Shown piece after piece: positions 1 through 11,994 of a DNA stretch of 64,000 nucleotides. This DNA is from Hyperoplus lanceolatus (Eukaryota; Chordata; Actinopteri; Uranoscopiformes; Ammodytidae). Under the pieces are notes generated by a model. That model saw only the letters and a program-made list of their open reading frames with translations. It had not been told where the DNA came from and ran no database searches. Where the stretch lies: the NCBI GenBank assembly GCA_026929865.2, contig CM049416.1:19557001-19621000 (forward strand), given 5' to 3'. Made by a program: the position numbers and the translations under genes. Every line of letters starts with the position of its first letter. The stretch's first letter is position 1.

Positions 1-152
1 TCCCTCCATGTATTCCCTCCCACAATGTGCTATATGTGTAAAAATATATACAGTGTATGTTATAAAAAATAATGTTTGTAAGTGTGTGGGACTGGGAGTG
101 GTTCTAAACAGAGAAGAGAGGTGAAGCTTAAGCTTGCTTTCAAATTGTTGGG

Positions 153-154
<2 letters not shown>

Positions 155-205
<51 letters not shown>

Positions 206-246
206 CTGAAAATATGTTGCGTGTGTGTGTGTGTGTGTGTGTGTGT
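155..246. repeat. Two (GT)n microsatellites
   Basis: Pure GT dinucleotides run from 155 to 198 (22 units) and again from 221 to 246 (13 units), separated by a short unique spacer. Confidence 0.95.
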
Positions 247-1754
247 AAACAATCTCTGTTGAGAGTCCAGGCGAGTCAATACTCATCAGTCCACCTCCAA
301 ACAACACACACAAATTAAGTGATGAGGAAGGAACGAGGGGAATGGCTGTGATGAAGTATTCAGGGTTAGAGAAACGTCAATAGTCGGGGTGAAAATGTTG
401 GTACTTTCACACTGAGTGCACTGCACATTATCCACATTGCAACACAGCAAACACTATCGATCACAAGACGGAAGCTAGGTTTGACTTTTGTCTTTCCTAT
501 TTTATCTTTGTCTTGGTTGACCGATTTAGTGCTACAAGCTCGGCCATGATTATCTGCTAATGTTCGTAATTAAAAACAATTTGTTTTGCGCAAAGCCGCT
601 TAATACGACTATGAGTTAGATAGGGATGTTTCAAGGAATTTTAAATATAAACACCAACCCATCCAAGAAACTTAAATGGATATTTTTACGGAGAAAACAC
701 TTCATGGAGTCTTTACTTGTTGCCCGTCAACTGCTCCAAGACATTAAATAGTCCGGCATCGAACGCCCGTAAAACATGAATTATCATCTTAACACTTCTG
801 TTGTGGTACAGAAAAAAAAGTATAACATGTTCATTGGTGAGCTTTAGAGAATGCTTGTTTTTCAAAATGTGTAACCTTTAGACAAAGCCAGGCTAGTTGT
901 TTCACCCCGCTTACGTCTTTGTTTGTGCTAAGCTTGGCCAACCAGCTGCTGCTTCCAGAGACATACAGATGGAACAAATGAGAGAATGGTCAGTCTGCCT
1001 GCTAAACTATTGGCAACCATTTAGAAAAGGCGTATTTCAATGGCAAATGATTGGCAAATTTAATTACATTTTTTACTTCTTTTACATTTTCTGTACAATT
1101 CAACCTCTAATATTATGGTACACACATTGTTTTAAGATTTTTGTACATGGACAAGAATGCGGTATGTTATTTAGATTTTTTTTAGATTGAGAAAAGTAAT
1201 ATTGGAAGTATCACAAATTGCAAATTGTTGTTTAAATTCCCAAAAATGCTAAAACTTAAACGCTACAACTGCCTAAGAGACATTTGACTAGACTAAACTG
1301 GACTCCTAACGATTGACTCTTTTGCCCAGAAACAGAGATATTTAGTACCGATCAGATTTAAGCCATTAAGATCTCATAACCGCAGTGTCCTCAATGATTG
1401 TAGGCACACCCCCCCCCCCCCACACACCGTACTCAAACTCTAAAATATCACTGAACCAGCCTTGTGGGGCTATTCGCTGATCAATATAACCATTCTATTG
1501 GCCTGTGATGGATATTGACCTGGGCAATTTAAGTAACCTGACTCCCAGTGATTTTTGGATTCTTGGGAGAGCAGAAATCGATTGCAGGATTGTTCCTCCA
1601 AAACGCTCCATTATCAGACGCCGCCTGAGGGGCTTCGGTGGTCTGCTGGTACCACAGAGGTCATGACCTTTAGAGTTGACTCAAGGAGAGGTGATCGCTC
1701 ATATAAGAGTGAGCCTGGAGACATGTTTTGTGTTTAAAGGAAAGACAGGGCAAG

Positions 1755-1862
1755 TGGGCAAGTTTATTTGTATAGCACAATTCAGACACAATTCAGGCCA
1801 CTCAAAGTGCTTCACAGGGTCACGAAGTGCATCAAGATTAAAATACATCAAACATAGAACAC
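1755..1862 (+). mobile_element. Dispersed LINE-tail-like fragment, copy 1
   Basis: The stretch beginning 'gcaagtttatttgtatagca' and continuing through 'caaagtgcttcacag' recurs near 28805 and 39441 in this window. This sequence type is a very common fish retroposon tail. The three copies share the order of motifs and end in 'acatcaagattag'. The family name is from general knowledge of fish repeats and was not verified. Confidence 0.6.
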
Positions 1863-2741
1863 ACATTAGATTAAAAAAAATAATAATATAAAAAAAAAAC
1901 ATTAAAGTTAAGCTATAGTGCGTAACTTCTGTCTTAGGCTACTTCATCTTTAGAAATGCAGTTTCACCAATTCATCCACACAAGGTATTTTGTTGAGGCA
2001 GTCATATGAACTGTTTAATGTAGTCTTGAAAGGAAGACTTTTTTTTTCTCAATATTGAATTTTCGTCTTTATTCTCAAAATTTCGACTTTATTCTCGAAA
2101 TGCATAATGAATATGAAAAAAAATCCCTGTCTTTTTGGCCCTAATACCCTTCCGTATATAAATGAGAGCCAGTGATGAGAGGTAATGTGAGGTCTAGGGG
2201 ATTCACAATATGGTTACTGGTCGGCCCCCTCTTTTTCTCTCTAGGCCATCATACCACCCCTGACTTGTCCTCTGTCATTAAAACTACGTGCTGCTAGCTT
2301 GAGCACAGACAGTAGCCCGACTGTTTGGTTCTCTCACCGGGGGTTTGACGCTACAGTGAGCAGAAAAGCATCCCGACCTCCCCTGAAGTAGGAAAAGCTC
2401 TTTGTGTGTCCTGTGTCCTCAATGAAGAGAGGCTGTTGTTAATGTCTGTCCCCCCAATCACTGACACCGTGTACACTTAACGCCCACTGCTTTCTTTGCA
2501 AAGAAATATGTCACTTCATCGCAGCCGTCATCCTATTATTCTATGTTCGCTCTTGTGTTTAATGAGGTCATTGTGTCGTCCTAGGGATCTTTTTTAAGGA
2601 CCAATTTTTTTTTTTTTTCTTGGACAGACTTCAGCCGAGTGAGATCATCTCTATTCCACTGGGAGACGTTATTCTTTCGCTTGTGTGTTTTATGTCTATG
2701 ACTCATTGCTGAATTGAATAACATTAAGATGTGACATTTGA

Positions 2742-2974
2742 CTTGCATACTCCGAGGAACTTTCAGTTTGTGTTAATTCTTGCTCCAAGTGTTTTTACTA
2801 TGCAAGCTGTTGTTCCTAGCTGAGCGTACTCATGACAAAGGCATTGAGAAAAACTATAAAAGAATAGCATTCTTTGCACTGAAGGTCTCTTTTGCTGTTA
2901 CATGTCATTTATGAACATCAGAGGTAGAAGGAGACTGCTTTAGAAATATTTTAAAAGTGCCTCGTAGCACCTTT
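2742..2974 (+). mobile_element. MITE family A, copy 1
   Basis: About 230 bp bounded by 'tccgaggaactttcag' on the left and 'gtgcctcgtagcacctttt' on the right, which are imperfect inverted repeats of each other. The internal motifs 'gacaaaggcatt', 'tagcattctttgcact' and 'tgctgttacatgtcattta' are shared with at least nine other copies in the window. It encodes no protein. The left tip is degraded. Confidence 0.75.
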
Positions 2975-3160
2975 TAAATGGCAAAGAGGAATCCTATTAT
3001 CTGTTTCATCACTGAGACACCAGCAGGCCAGAGAGTAGAGGAGATGTGTGCAGCTGTGAGAAAAGCTTCGTAAGCCGTTTGTGTGGCGGCGGCTAATCCG
3101 TTAATCAAGCCTGTTCAATATGGGCTAACGGGACAGTTAGCAAGATTAGTGCATTGATCG

Positions 3161-3161
<1 letters not shown>

Positions 3162-3251
<90 letters not shown>
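3162..3251. repeat. (CA)45 microsatellite
   Basis: Uninterrupted 90-bp CA dinucleotide run. Confidence 0.97.
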
Positions 3252-3255
<4 letters not shown>

Positions 3256-3680
3256 ATAGCAGTCCTGGCCAGATAACTGGAAGCAAAAACAGCACCCCAC
3301 ATCACTTTATGCCGTGGTAATGAAATCAAGACCAGGGGGCTATGGAACCCTTGTTTGGACGCTCCACCCACACAGTGAAAGCAGCACTGTTACACTGACA
3401 GAGACAGGAGCAAAGGATGAGATCATCTCAACTCAATAAAGAGCTTTCTGAGATGCTTTGAATAGGGTTAAGCTTAAGTGAATGTGTGGTTGGTTAGTGC
3501 GATTGGCAATGGATGGAAAGAGATGAGAAGAGGGGTGCTGCAGAGGGGTGTATGCTGTGGTATAAGAGCCACACTTCTCCTGTCTGTATATACAGCCGCT
3601 ATGAATATCATTTAAATGCAAATGGGGCAATACTGCAGTCAAGATTCACAAAGAGAGAGAGAGAGAGAGAGAGTGTAAAA

Positions 3681-4073
3681 CTGCGTTTCAAATCGCATAC
3701 TCTTTTTTTTCGATTCTACATACTACAGCTGATCAAACAAATAATCTAGTTAGCATGCAGTAGGCATACAATTCGGAAGTACATTTACTAATTTATTTCA
3801 TAATAGCATTGCGCCTTGACGTTGCCTCTTGCTTATATATCCGTCGCATATCCGGTTGTTTTCATACGAAGTCTCCATCGATGTGGCCCCACTTCCGGTG
3901 CACACTGGATTGCGGGGGGTCAGAATCGCCCAAATAGCACGCTGATTTTAACACTTAAAATATCGGCCGGTTGTAGTATATTTTTGAGCATACTAAATCT
4001 TTTCCACATTGGGACATCCTAAATCTTTTGACTACCATACTAAATAACAGAAAGTATGGGGATTGGAACGCAG
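3681..4073 (+). mobile_element. Inverted-repeat MITE family E, copy 1
   Basis: The element opens with 'ctgcgtttcaaatcgcatac' and closes with 'attggaacgcag', an inverted repeat of its start. A second nearly complete copy lies at 47145-47549, and partial copies at 6876-6943 and 22250-22338. Shared internal motifs include 'tagttagcatg', 'attgcgccttgac' and 'acatcctaaatctttt'. It is non-coding and probably a non-autonomous DNA transposon; the superfamily is not determined. Confidence 0.7.
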
Positions 4074-4484
4074 CCTAGGTCTGTGTGTTAAATCAAAATG
4101 GTATAGGGATAACAATATAACCCTCTTCCTCCGAGTCTCCACTGAAACACACTGTTTGACACATCCACGTGTATGTGGACTTTTATTCATATCATTTTAT
4201 TTTTCCGGTGTGTGTGGGTGACTGCTGCTGCTGCGGCTCTGTGTTGCCATGGCGACAGGTGAACTTGTAGCTGAGGTTGAGCGTTCTACAGTAAAGAAGT
4301 AGATGATGTTGCGTAAGGCAGAACTGTAACACAGGGACACGTGTGTATGTGATGAAACAGCAGGAACGGTGTGAGACAGAAAGCATGCTGGACTCAGACT
4401 CATGACAATGACTATTTGATAACCTTTATATAAGGCACAACAAAACTGCCCAGGTCATTTTGCTTACTTTATAGTTTTGTTGGT

Positions 4485-4690
4485 TAGGTGCAACGAGGAA
4501 TTTTTAAATATTTCAGAAACAGTGTTATTTTTACTCTGATGATCATCATCAATTTATATGGTTTTTCTTTAAGCGTTTGCCATGGGTACGCTCACCCAGG
4601 AACAACAACTGGCGTAGTAAAAACACTACCGCTTTTGTCCAAAGGGGGTGCAAGAATGAACACAAACTGAAAGTTCTTCGGAGCGCCTTC
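4485..4690 (-). mobile_element. MITE family A, copy 2 (reverse)
   Basis: Reverse-orientation copy of the 'ccgaggaac' family. It carries 'catgggtacgctcacccagg', 'actaccgcttttgtccaaag' and ends 'aaagttcttcggagcgcctt'. Both inverted ends are recognisable though mutated. Confidence 0.75.
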
Positions 4691-5227
4691 TAAGCAAGGT
4701 AAAAACTTTTCTTATCCAAATCTAGTTTTGAGTATTTTAAGGATATCAGATCTAAGTATATTTTTCATTAGTAGAGGACGAGCGCCATATTTTCATTTGG
4801 TCTGTGACATACTTTCGTTCCGGATTTATCGGAAAATCAGTTTCTCAGTGAATCCATCAATCATTGGGTTTATGAAATGTCACAACATATTAAATTTGCC
4901 CGTCACATCTTCCGTGAGCCCAGTATGATGTGATCAAATGTTAAAAAACTAAATATATATTCAGTTTACAAGGACAAATGATTGAAAAAATGCAGTGAGT
5001 CGTCATAACTGAGAAGCTATCACTAACTCCTTCTATCTTTTACTAGTGGAGCGGTACAACATATTCTCATGGCATCAAATTGACACTTGTTTCTAATCAC
5101 ATCATTTTAATGCGGCAAAATTCAAGGAGCCAAAGTCATCTTCAGTACAAATAGAAAGATAGAGATAGAGGGAGGCAGAGATGGTGTAGTATGGTTGACA
5201 TTGTATGTCCATAAAGGAAGGTGTTTA

Positions 5228-5262
<35 letters not shown>

Positions 5263-5786
5263 AGATTAAGAAAAGGAGGGATGAGTGAGTAAAAATTGGT
5301 GTAGGGAGCGCGGGGAAGCCATAATACGGCAATTAGTTCCACTACCCGCTAGTCCAAGCTCTGCTCTCTGTATCCCTTTGATCCGTCTAATTTTAACAAT
5401 TAAAATACATTGTCTCCACCCAGAGAACAAGAGCGTAGGATGCAGTATAACCAGCTGGTATAGCGGCTGTTTTTTTTTGTTAACATCCCACTATTCACAC
5501 TCTTATTTACTGTATTACATAAATTGAAATTCATGAAACCAAAGAAAAACCACAAGGGGTAATGTGTATAGCATCTTTGGGCTTACATGGGCTTATACAT
5601 CAGTTGTTTAAATGCATTTGCATATATACAATATTCATTATGGTTGGGATTAGTTTATTTATGTTCTGTGTGTGTGTTTTGGCCAATGCACCAAAGTGTG
5701 CACATCCTACACCACTGTTCTCATTGTTAGTTTGTATTTGTCTGTTTCTCTAGCAGATGTACCAGTAATTGGTGCAGGAAATGATT

Positions 5787-5788
<2 letters not shown>

Positions 5789-5839
<51 letters not shown>

Positions 5840-6007
5840 TGACTCAACCCAAGACTGTTGGGAGAATCATTAGACTCACAGCAAGGCCTCGCATTGGGGC
5901 TAATTACCACCTTTTGCCCTGAAGACACACAGACACACGCACACGCACACACACGCACGCACACACACGCACGCACACGCACACACACGCACACGCACAC
6001 ACACACG

Positions 6008-6038
<31 letters not shown>

Positions 6039-6044
6039 ACACAC
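5789..6044. repeat. GT tract followed by CA/CG compound microsatellite
   Basis: (GT)21 lies at 5789-5830, and a mixed CA/CG repeat at 5924-6044. The two have opposite strand sense with about 90 bp of unique DNA between them, so single strands could pair. Confidence 0.9.
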
Positions 6045-6875
6045 TATCTCACACAAACCGTTATTGGAAGCCCTCCAGAGGCCGCCCCATAGGAAGAGGC
6101 TGTAGTTTGTTCAGAAGTATGGGTGCCAGAAGGGGCCAAACAGTGTAAACAACCTCCCTGCAGAAGGCTGCCATGTTTAAACTCGTCTCTTTAGAAAAGC
6201 CAGTAACTGGCACAGTGAGTGGACGCCTGGTGACAGAAAGAATGAATGCTTTTCATTGGAGGCCAAGTGTGTGTATGTTCCTGTGTAATGAGCACCAGAG
6301 AGGGGTAGTTAGACCAATACCAATTTGCCACAATGTGAAATTGTTGAATTTACTTTTCCTACTGCAAACACTCTCAGCAATCAGTAACAATCTTTCATCA
6401 AAGAATGCATTTAATTTAAGTTAAGTTATCTTTATTGGTCTATTTACACAAGGCACATTTAAATTTGTCTTTTTTCAAATCCCCTCTCAAGTTACCACAC
6501 TTCTCGCTGAATTCTGATCATTAAAATGACGGCATTTTCTTTCTGAACTTGCTAACTGAGTCCAAAGTCCCTTCGAACTTTTGGCCTCACAATAAAAAAC
6601 TTAAACTTATCCAATTTTGACCTGGTGAAATCCCGGAACATTAATAAATGACTAAGACGGAGCCAGCAAGTCTGACTCGAGGTTCAAGCCTACATCTCTA
6701 ATTAATCCCGATAGCTGCTTTGCTGCTTCGGGGGATATAGATTTCTTATTCATTTAAACTGAAAGTAAAGGACAGAGTGGTTAGTTGTAATAGGAGCCCC
6801 AATTAATTGAATCAGTCTTTCCATGTCCGCCTGTTCGTCTCTGTGTGACACTATTTTTAAGCATTCGACCACAAC

Positions 6876-6943
6876 AATTGGGACATCCTAAATCTTTTTT
6901 CTACCATACTAAATAGCAGAAAGGATGGTTATTGGAACACAGC
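6876..6943 (+). mobile_element. MITE family E, 3' fragment
   Basis: Only the right end is present: 'gggacatcctaaatcttttt', 'ctaccatactaaatagcag' and the terminal 'attggaacacagcc'. It matches the last ~70 bp of the copy ending at 4073. Confidence 0.65.
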
Positions 6944-7708
6944 CCAAGTCTTTCATATAGGAAGCTTCTTACTCGTTGGTATTTGCATTTGAAGTTGAAG
7001 CCATACGCTCTGAAACCGTCTAAACGAACAGCTTGAACACAGCCGTCCGAGTCATGTCGGTTACGTAATAATAATAATAACATGATGCACCGGGGGCCAT
7101 TTTGTGTCATTATGCACTCATTAGCGCTTCCCTGAGTGCCACACAGTGCGCTCTGGTGTGTTTCTCTCTGTGAAGATCGTAGCTGGATAGTATTCTTAAT
7201 TGGCAAAGCCTGTGAACTTTTACTCTCCATAAAAGCTGTTTCAAATTGTGCAAATGAGGCATCAGAGTCAGCATCTTTAAGCTAGTGCAGTGGCTTTTTG
7301 ACCCAGCATTTTAGCATGAGCAGAGAACACAAAAACCCTCCTTCTTAACTCATGATGTGCCTCTGTGTAGATCTGCAACTACATTTTTTATGAAGATTTA
7401 ATTCTTAATATTTATCGGTTGATTATTTCGACAAATCGAATAAACCACATTATTTTTTTCAGGTTTAAAGTAAGAAATGTCCACCAAAACCCCAACATAC
7501 AAACAGTAGCAAATCCTTGTGTTTCAGAAGCTGGAACAAGTAAATGTTTTGGCATTTTAACTTTTTAAATGACTTTAACGATTCATCATCTTTGGATGGA
7601 TTCATCATTTCAGGGGCTACATTAATGAAAGATTTTATGTGCACGAAACCAACAAACTACCCTGCATTTTATTCAACGTTAATGTGTGATATCTGTGTGC
7701 TTCTCCAG

Positions 7709-7816
7709 GTATTGAAGATCAGCCTTATCGGACACAGAAAACGGATCTTGGCCTCATTGGGAGACCGGCTACACGAAGAAACCCCGCAAAAACCTCCACG
7801 GGCCATCTCCTTAAGG
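7709..7816 (+). CDS. anks1b: anks1b exon (end of second SAM domain)
   Basis: This 108-bp exon encodes 36 residues, [20 protein letters not shown] through RAISLR, with no partial codon at either edge. The acceptor is 'gtgcttctccag' and the donor 'agg|gtgagtg'. [17 protein letters not shown] is the final helix of the second SAM domain of ANKS1B (AIDA-1/EB-1), and [18 protein letters not shown] is the start of the linker to the PTB domain. SAM domains mediate head-to-tail protein assembly; in AIDA-1 the tandem SAM unit is also linked to nuclear shuttling (family knowledge). Earlier SAM exons are not in the window. A partial local repeat lies just downstream (7881 and 8081). Assignment to ANKS1B rather than ANKS1A rests on the later exons and on the neighbouring apaf1 gene. 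Confidence 0.93.
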
Positions 7817-8138
7817 GTGAGTGTGGGTTTTGGTTCAATAAGATGGTACGATGTCTGTGAATTATATTAAAAAAAAGAAAATGGGCTATTTACATTGACC
7901 TCCATTAATTTCCTGAAGGGGTAGGGTAGGGTTGCCATGTCCCACTAGGAAAGTCTTACATCAATGAAACTTACCTCAACTATTAGCATCAGCCCCACGA
8001 CTCTACCAAAGTATTAGATGTTTGGATGAAGAGAAATAGATTTTGACGGGGGGTGCTTTTCACATCTAGCCAGTCCATTTTTGGGCTATTTATATTGACC
8101 TCAATTCATTTCCTGAAGGGCTAGGTTTAGGCATAGTG

Positions 8139-8755
8139 CACCTTCAAAACATTTTTGGGGTACTTAAAACACTATAGTATAGAAGATTTTCAGACGAAAG
8201 AACGGGTGAAAATATTGTTCATCTTCTGGAGCTAACCGTAGATTTGGTCGATGCCTGACACTAAACACTTATCCCCGGGCTGTTAATTCAACATCTTGGC
8301 ATCCAATTGTCTCAAAGATCCCACCTCCACAGTGCCTCAACAACTTTATCTGATAGGGATTAGTACACACAAGCAGCCAGATTTAGTTACTGTGGACACA
8401 TAAACAAAACAGTCTTTGGCATACAATGTGTGCATTCCTCCTCACGCTAGAAAATCATCTGGTTTTAATTTACCAAAGAATGAAAGACCATAAAATAAGC
8501 TACATTTAAGAAATGTAGCTTATTTTCTTTACCTCAATCAGAGATAAGATTGAGGTATTTCCTCCATTTAAAAAGGGTGAAAGCTCAGGAGGCGCTTGTG
8601 GTGTAGTGGTTAGAGCTTCCCCCCCATAGAGGCTCAGTCCTCAGAAGCAACAGTCTCAAATCCGGCCTGTGGTCGCTCTCTGCATGTCATTCCTGTCTCT
8701 GACCCATTGCATCTTTGTCTCTCCAACCTGTCTAATAAAGTCATAAAAAATCTCC
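8139..8755 (+). repeat. Duplicated intronic block, copy 1 (with SINE)
   Basis: The sequence from 'agtgcaccttcaaaacattt' through 'tagatttgg', 'cctcaacaactttatctgat', 'gaaaatcatctggttttaat' and the SINE at 8590-8755 is repeated at 15036-15600 in the same order and orientation. The copies differ by scattered substitutions and by a hairpin-rich stretch at 8492-8557 present only here. Other SINE copies in the window (60370, 63120) lack this upstream part, so the unit is larger than the SINE. Confidence 0.8.
8590..8755 (+). mobile_element. tRNA-derived SINE, copy 1
   Basis: The head 'ggcgcttgtggtgtagtggt' followed by 'tagagctt' resembles a tRNA A-box region, and 'cagtctcaaatccggcc' sits where the B box would be. 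The body 'tgcatgtcattcctgtctct' and the 'gtctaataaagtcataaaa' tail match three other copies in the window. The B box is damaged compared with the copy at 15423. Confidence 0.8.
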
Positions 8756-9770
8756 AGAAAAATTATCTGGGTGTGGCTCAGAAGCCGACGCATGACATAC
8801 ATCACGACGGGAGATCCACAGTGGCACTGGGCAGATCCAATAGTTTTAAACTTCAACAGACACCCTCCTTCAATTGAGTTAATGTTTGTCAAATAAGCGA
8901 TTCCAGACCTTGTGCACAAATTAAATTAAGTATGATGGTCTGGTAGGGCCAGGCTACTCCAAAATGGCCGACCCACTGCAGTTTCCTCCCTGCCGGCTTG
9001 TCCTGGATACTAATCAAGAGAAACTGGCTTAGCCCTTCCCCATCGGGGCTACACTTTAATGTCCTTAGACAGCACTGCTTGTGTCGGTAAAGTCCATTCT
9101 GCCTATTTCTGCACGGCCTAAACTGTCCACCCCGCTCTGTTACAATTGGGGAAAAAACAAGATTAATATATATACACTACTGGGGGAAATGTTGGTTTAT
9201 GCTGCATTTAGGGGCACTTTACACTGTGAAAACGTGACAGTTTTCCAGTTTTTGGTTTAAAAAAAAAACCCCGTTCAGACACAATTTATCTGACATCTTC
9301 ACTCGTACACATGTTTTCAGAGGAAACGGGCCGAAATCGCTGTAGTAGCAGTGTAGCAGCCATGCCAAGCCAATAGTCAGCGGTGACACAGCCTAGTAGA
9401 TAGCTCTTCCGGTACAATTTGATGCATAAAACCTTACTGTAACCGAAAATTAATGCCACTAACGTTCATAAAGCGGTTGGTGTAAGCTTGGGGTTACAAG
9501 TATTGTAAATGACAAGCTTTCTGTCCTCTTATTTCACCGCATTGAACTCGTAAAAACAGAAGACTTGCTGATAGTGAAGGGACTTCGTGAGCGGATACCT
9601 TCCTGTTAGTCGTACTTCAAAATAAAAGTCAACTCACGTGTGTCCAGTGAAATGCTATTAATGTTTAGCCAGTGAAATGCTTTTACTGTGAAGCCGTAGC
9701 CTTAATGCTCCTTTTGTTGAACAGTAACTCAACCGCTGCGCGCTGAACTATAGTGTTTTTTAATGTAGAG

Positions 9771-10836
9771 CAGTGCTTCTCAATTATTTTCTGTCATGCC
9801 CCCCCTAGGAGACTGAAATTTTTTCGCGACCCCCCTAAATTGAAATACTATTGAGAACCTGCTAATATTTATTTATTTATCTGTATAAGAGTTATATATG
9901 AGTTTGAGTTGCTAGCACCAGCATTCTGCATACAATCACCTTATTATTAAAATAGATTAATACAATTTGCTGACATCTGCAACATCTTAAAACAATTTCC
10001 AAGTTTATTAACTCAATTTGTAACATTTAAACAAGACCGTTCAGTCTGCATGAATCTCAAAACACAGAAACAAGAGCAAATGTTTCACTGGGGTTTTCAT
10101 TTAATTAATAACATTTTTAAACAGTAAACATTGGTCACTTGTCAGTCAGCTTCATCAGCTTATTCCCTTTCAAAAATATATATGACTTAAAAATAAACAT
10201 TACTCTTTGTGTGCAACATTTGCAACAATATTTAATGTACAATTTGCATACTTTCCCTGAACATAACACAAGACATTAAAAAATCCTTGAACCCTGAACT
10301 ATTTGAAACTGGCAGCTACATCAGTTTGAGCTTTTTTAATATAACTAAATTCACCTTCACAATTATTTTGAACTTATTTCCCTATTTGTCTGTTTTATAT
10401 GAACACATTCTGCTTATAATACACAAAAATACAATTTGCTCTGTATTCTAGTGGCTGCAGTGAGCCCTCTTTGCAGTGCACATCATTCCAAATCTGGGCT
10501 TCAAACTTGATACTGCTACTCTTAACTCTTGCTCAATGTTAAGCTGGGACCTGTACTTTGTCTTGAGTGCAGCAACAGTGGAAAAGCCCATCTCACACAG
10601 ATAGGATGTGGCAAAGGGTAGTAAGATGTTGACAGCCTTCTGTCCAATGAGTGGATACTCCCTTTCTTTGTAAGATCTAAATTCTGTTACACTTCTGACC
10701 CTTGGTATAATGTTTATTTAAGAAAAAAAAAATATATATATATATAAAAAAAAAAAAAAAAAAACACTAAGTCCCCCCTGCCGCTCGCGCCCCCCCTGAG
10801 ACCCCACCGCGACCCCCCAGGGTTTGAGAAGCACTG
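9771..10836 (-). mobile_element. hAT element with perfect 8-bp target duplication
   Basis: The terminal repeats are 'cagtgcttctcaa' at 9771 and 'ttgagaagcactg' ending at 10836. The 8-bp ATGTAGAG is present on both sides (9763-9770 and 10837-10844), diagnostic of a hAT insertion. The subterminal regions are rich in 'cgaccccc' motifs. The element carries the last ~85 codons of a hAT transposase on the minus strand, so it is an internally deleted derivative rather than a pure MITE. Confidence 0.9.
10448..10707 (-). pseudogene. hAT transposase C-terminal remnant
   Basis: The minus strand from about 10707 down to a TAG at 10448 reads without interruption as a hAT C-terminal dimerisation region. 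It includes EYPLIGQKAVNILLPFATSY, then LCEMGFSTVAALKTKYRSQL and LRVAVSSLKPRF. The order 'LPFATxYLCExGFSxxxxxKTKYRxxLxxExxLRxAVSSxxPR' is the classic tail of ZBED-like/Charlie-type hAT transposases. The N-terminal BED finger and catalytic core are missing and I find no start codon for it. It is too short to be functional; its intact frame suggests the element is not very old. Confidence 0.85.
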
Positions 10837-11765
10837 ATGTAGAGAGAGCCGTGTCCCTGCCCTGGCATAGAAGCTACACATGTTTATTTGGCTAGAAAAA
10901 CCGGCAGAGCACAAATCTTTCCCCAGACAAAGTGGCCGGTGGTCTCAATAACTTACTAATCGCTTAGACTAAATTGGCCAGTGTTAGGCTATATTTTAGC
11001 CCTGCACGTCACTCTCCGCTGATCACAGTGATGGTGCCGTGGAGACACCGTTCATGTTGTCTTTTAACTTTATAACTCGCTTGGGTTGTGGGTATTTTGA
11101 CAGCAAATGTTATAGACTACGCATGTGTGAGGGTGGAGCCGTGACGTCAGCGTTATCAGGGGAAATGGTTTCGGTGTTTACAGGAAACCAAAACCGTTAA
11201 GTTTTCCAAAAAATCCTCCGTGGGAGGTGATCTCAAAAACCTGCGGTTTCATGCCTGCGTTTGCTGTTTTCCTGTAAATGATTTAGTGCAACCACGGGAA
11301 TATTTCCGCGTTTGCACCGTTTCGTGTTGTCGTGTAAAGTGCCCCTTAGTGTAAACAGAGTTGTGTCTACAAGTGCTAATGAAGTGCAAACAGCGACTTC
11401 AAACAGTGGAGTACCAAACGTCAACTTCCAAATCCTCTTCCATAGAGACTCTGCTCAAATGTAATCCGTTATAAGTGAATAACCTCTCAGGAGAAACGGC
11501 TGACCTTGCAATGTGTAAGACCATTAAAAAATAATGAAGTTGGGACTTTAAGTCTCCGCTCAGCTTTGAAAAAACTTTCCACTTACGGCACCAGCCAAAG
11601 CTTTCATTAAAAGTGATTCTGAAAAGTCCATAGTTTGCCGCCAGACATCCGTTTATTATTTGTTTCCTTGTGTCTCTTGAATAATCTGCGTGGTAGCTCG
11701 AGTCGAGAGGCTGATTTGTAGAGTGATGATGAGCTGTGGAAAAAATCTCAGTTTAGTGTAAAATT

Positions 11766-11994
11766 GAAGGGATATTTAGGTTTTGTTGTTAGCATTTATA
11801 TATGTGGAGAAAATACCATGATTCATCCAACCCTCTCTGCAACCGCACAAGGCTGACTTCTGCAAAAAAGGCAAATTCTCCCCCAAACTTCTTATAGTGA
11901 CTGTGCTGACTGCCATCTCCATAATGTAACATATTAACTATACCTAAGTACCTCAAACAACTGCACCTCATAAATACTGAACTATCCCTTTAAG
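11766..11994 (+). mobile_element. MITE family H, copy 1
   Basis: Starts 'ttgaagggatatttaggttt' and ends 'tgaactatccctttaagg', which are imperfect inverted repeats. The internal motif 'caaggctgacttctgc' is shared with the copy at 42989-43405. The 'aaagggatagttc' end is a very common fish MITE signature. Confidence 0.65.

Larger units (their letters stand above)
1..7708. other. Upstream anks1b intron, no exon seen
   Basis: No reading frame here resembles the preceding part of ANKS1B (the first SAM domain or the front of the second SAM domain), so those exons must lie upstream of the window. The stretch holds (GT)n tracts, an L2-type tail fragment near 1755, two members of the 'ccgaggaac' MITE family, an inverted-repeat element at 3681-4073 with a fragment at 6876-6943, and purine-rich GA runs near 3651 and 5231. 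Nothing else is recognised. Confidence 0.6.
9211..11345. mobile_element. PIF/Harbinger-like element interrupted by a hAT
   Basis: The ends are 'ggggcactttacac' at 9211 and its inverted copy 'gtgtaaagtgcccc' ending at 11345. The flanks are TTA on both sides (9208-9210 and 11346-11348), the 3-bp target duplication typical of PIF/Harbinger. Without the 1,074 bp contributed by the hAT and its duplicated target, the element would be about 1.06 kb. I see no transposase of its own, so it is probably non-autonomous. The superfamily call rests on the TSD and end structure only. Confidence 0.75.
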
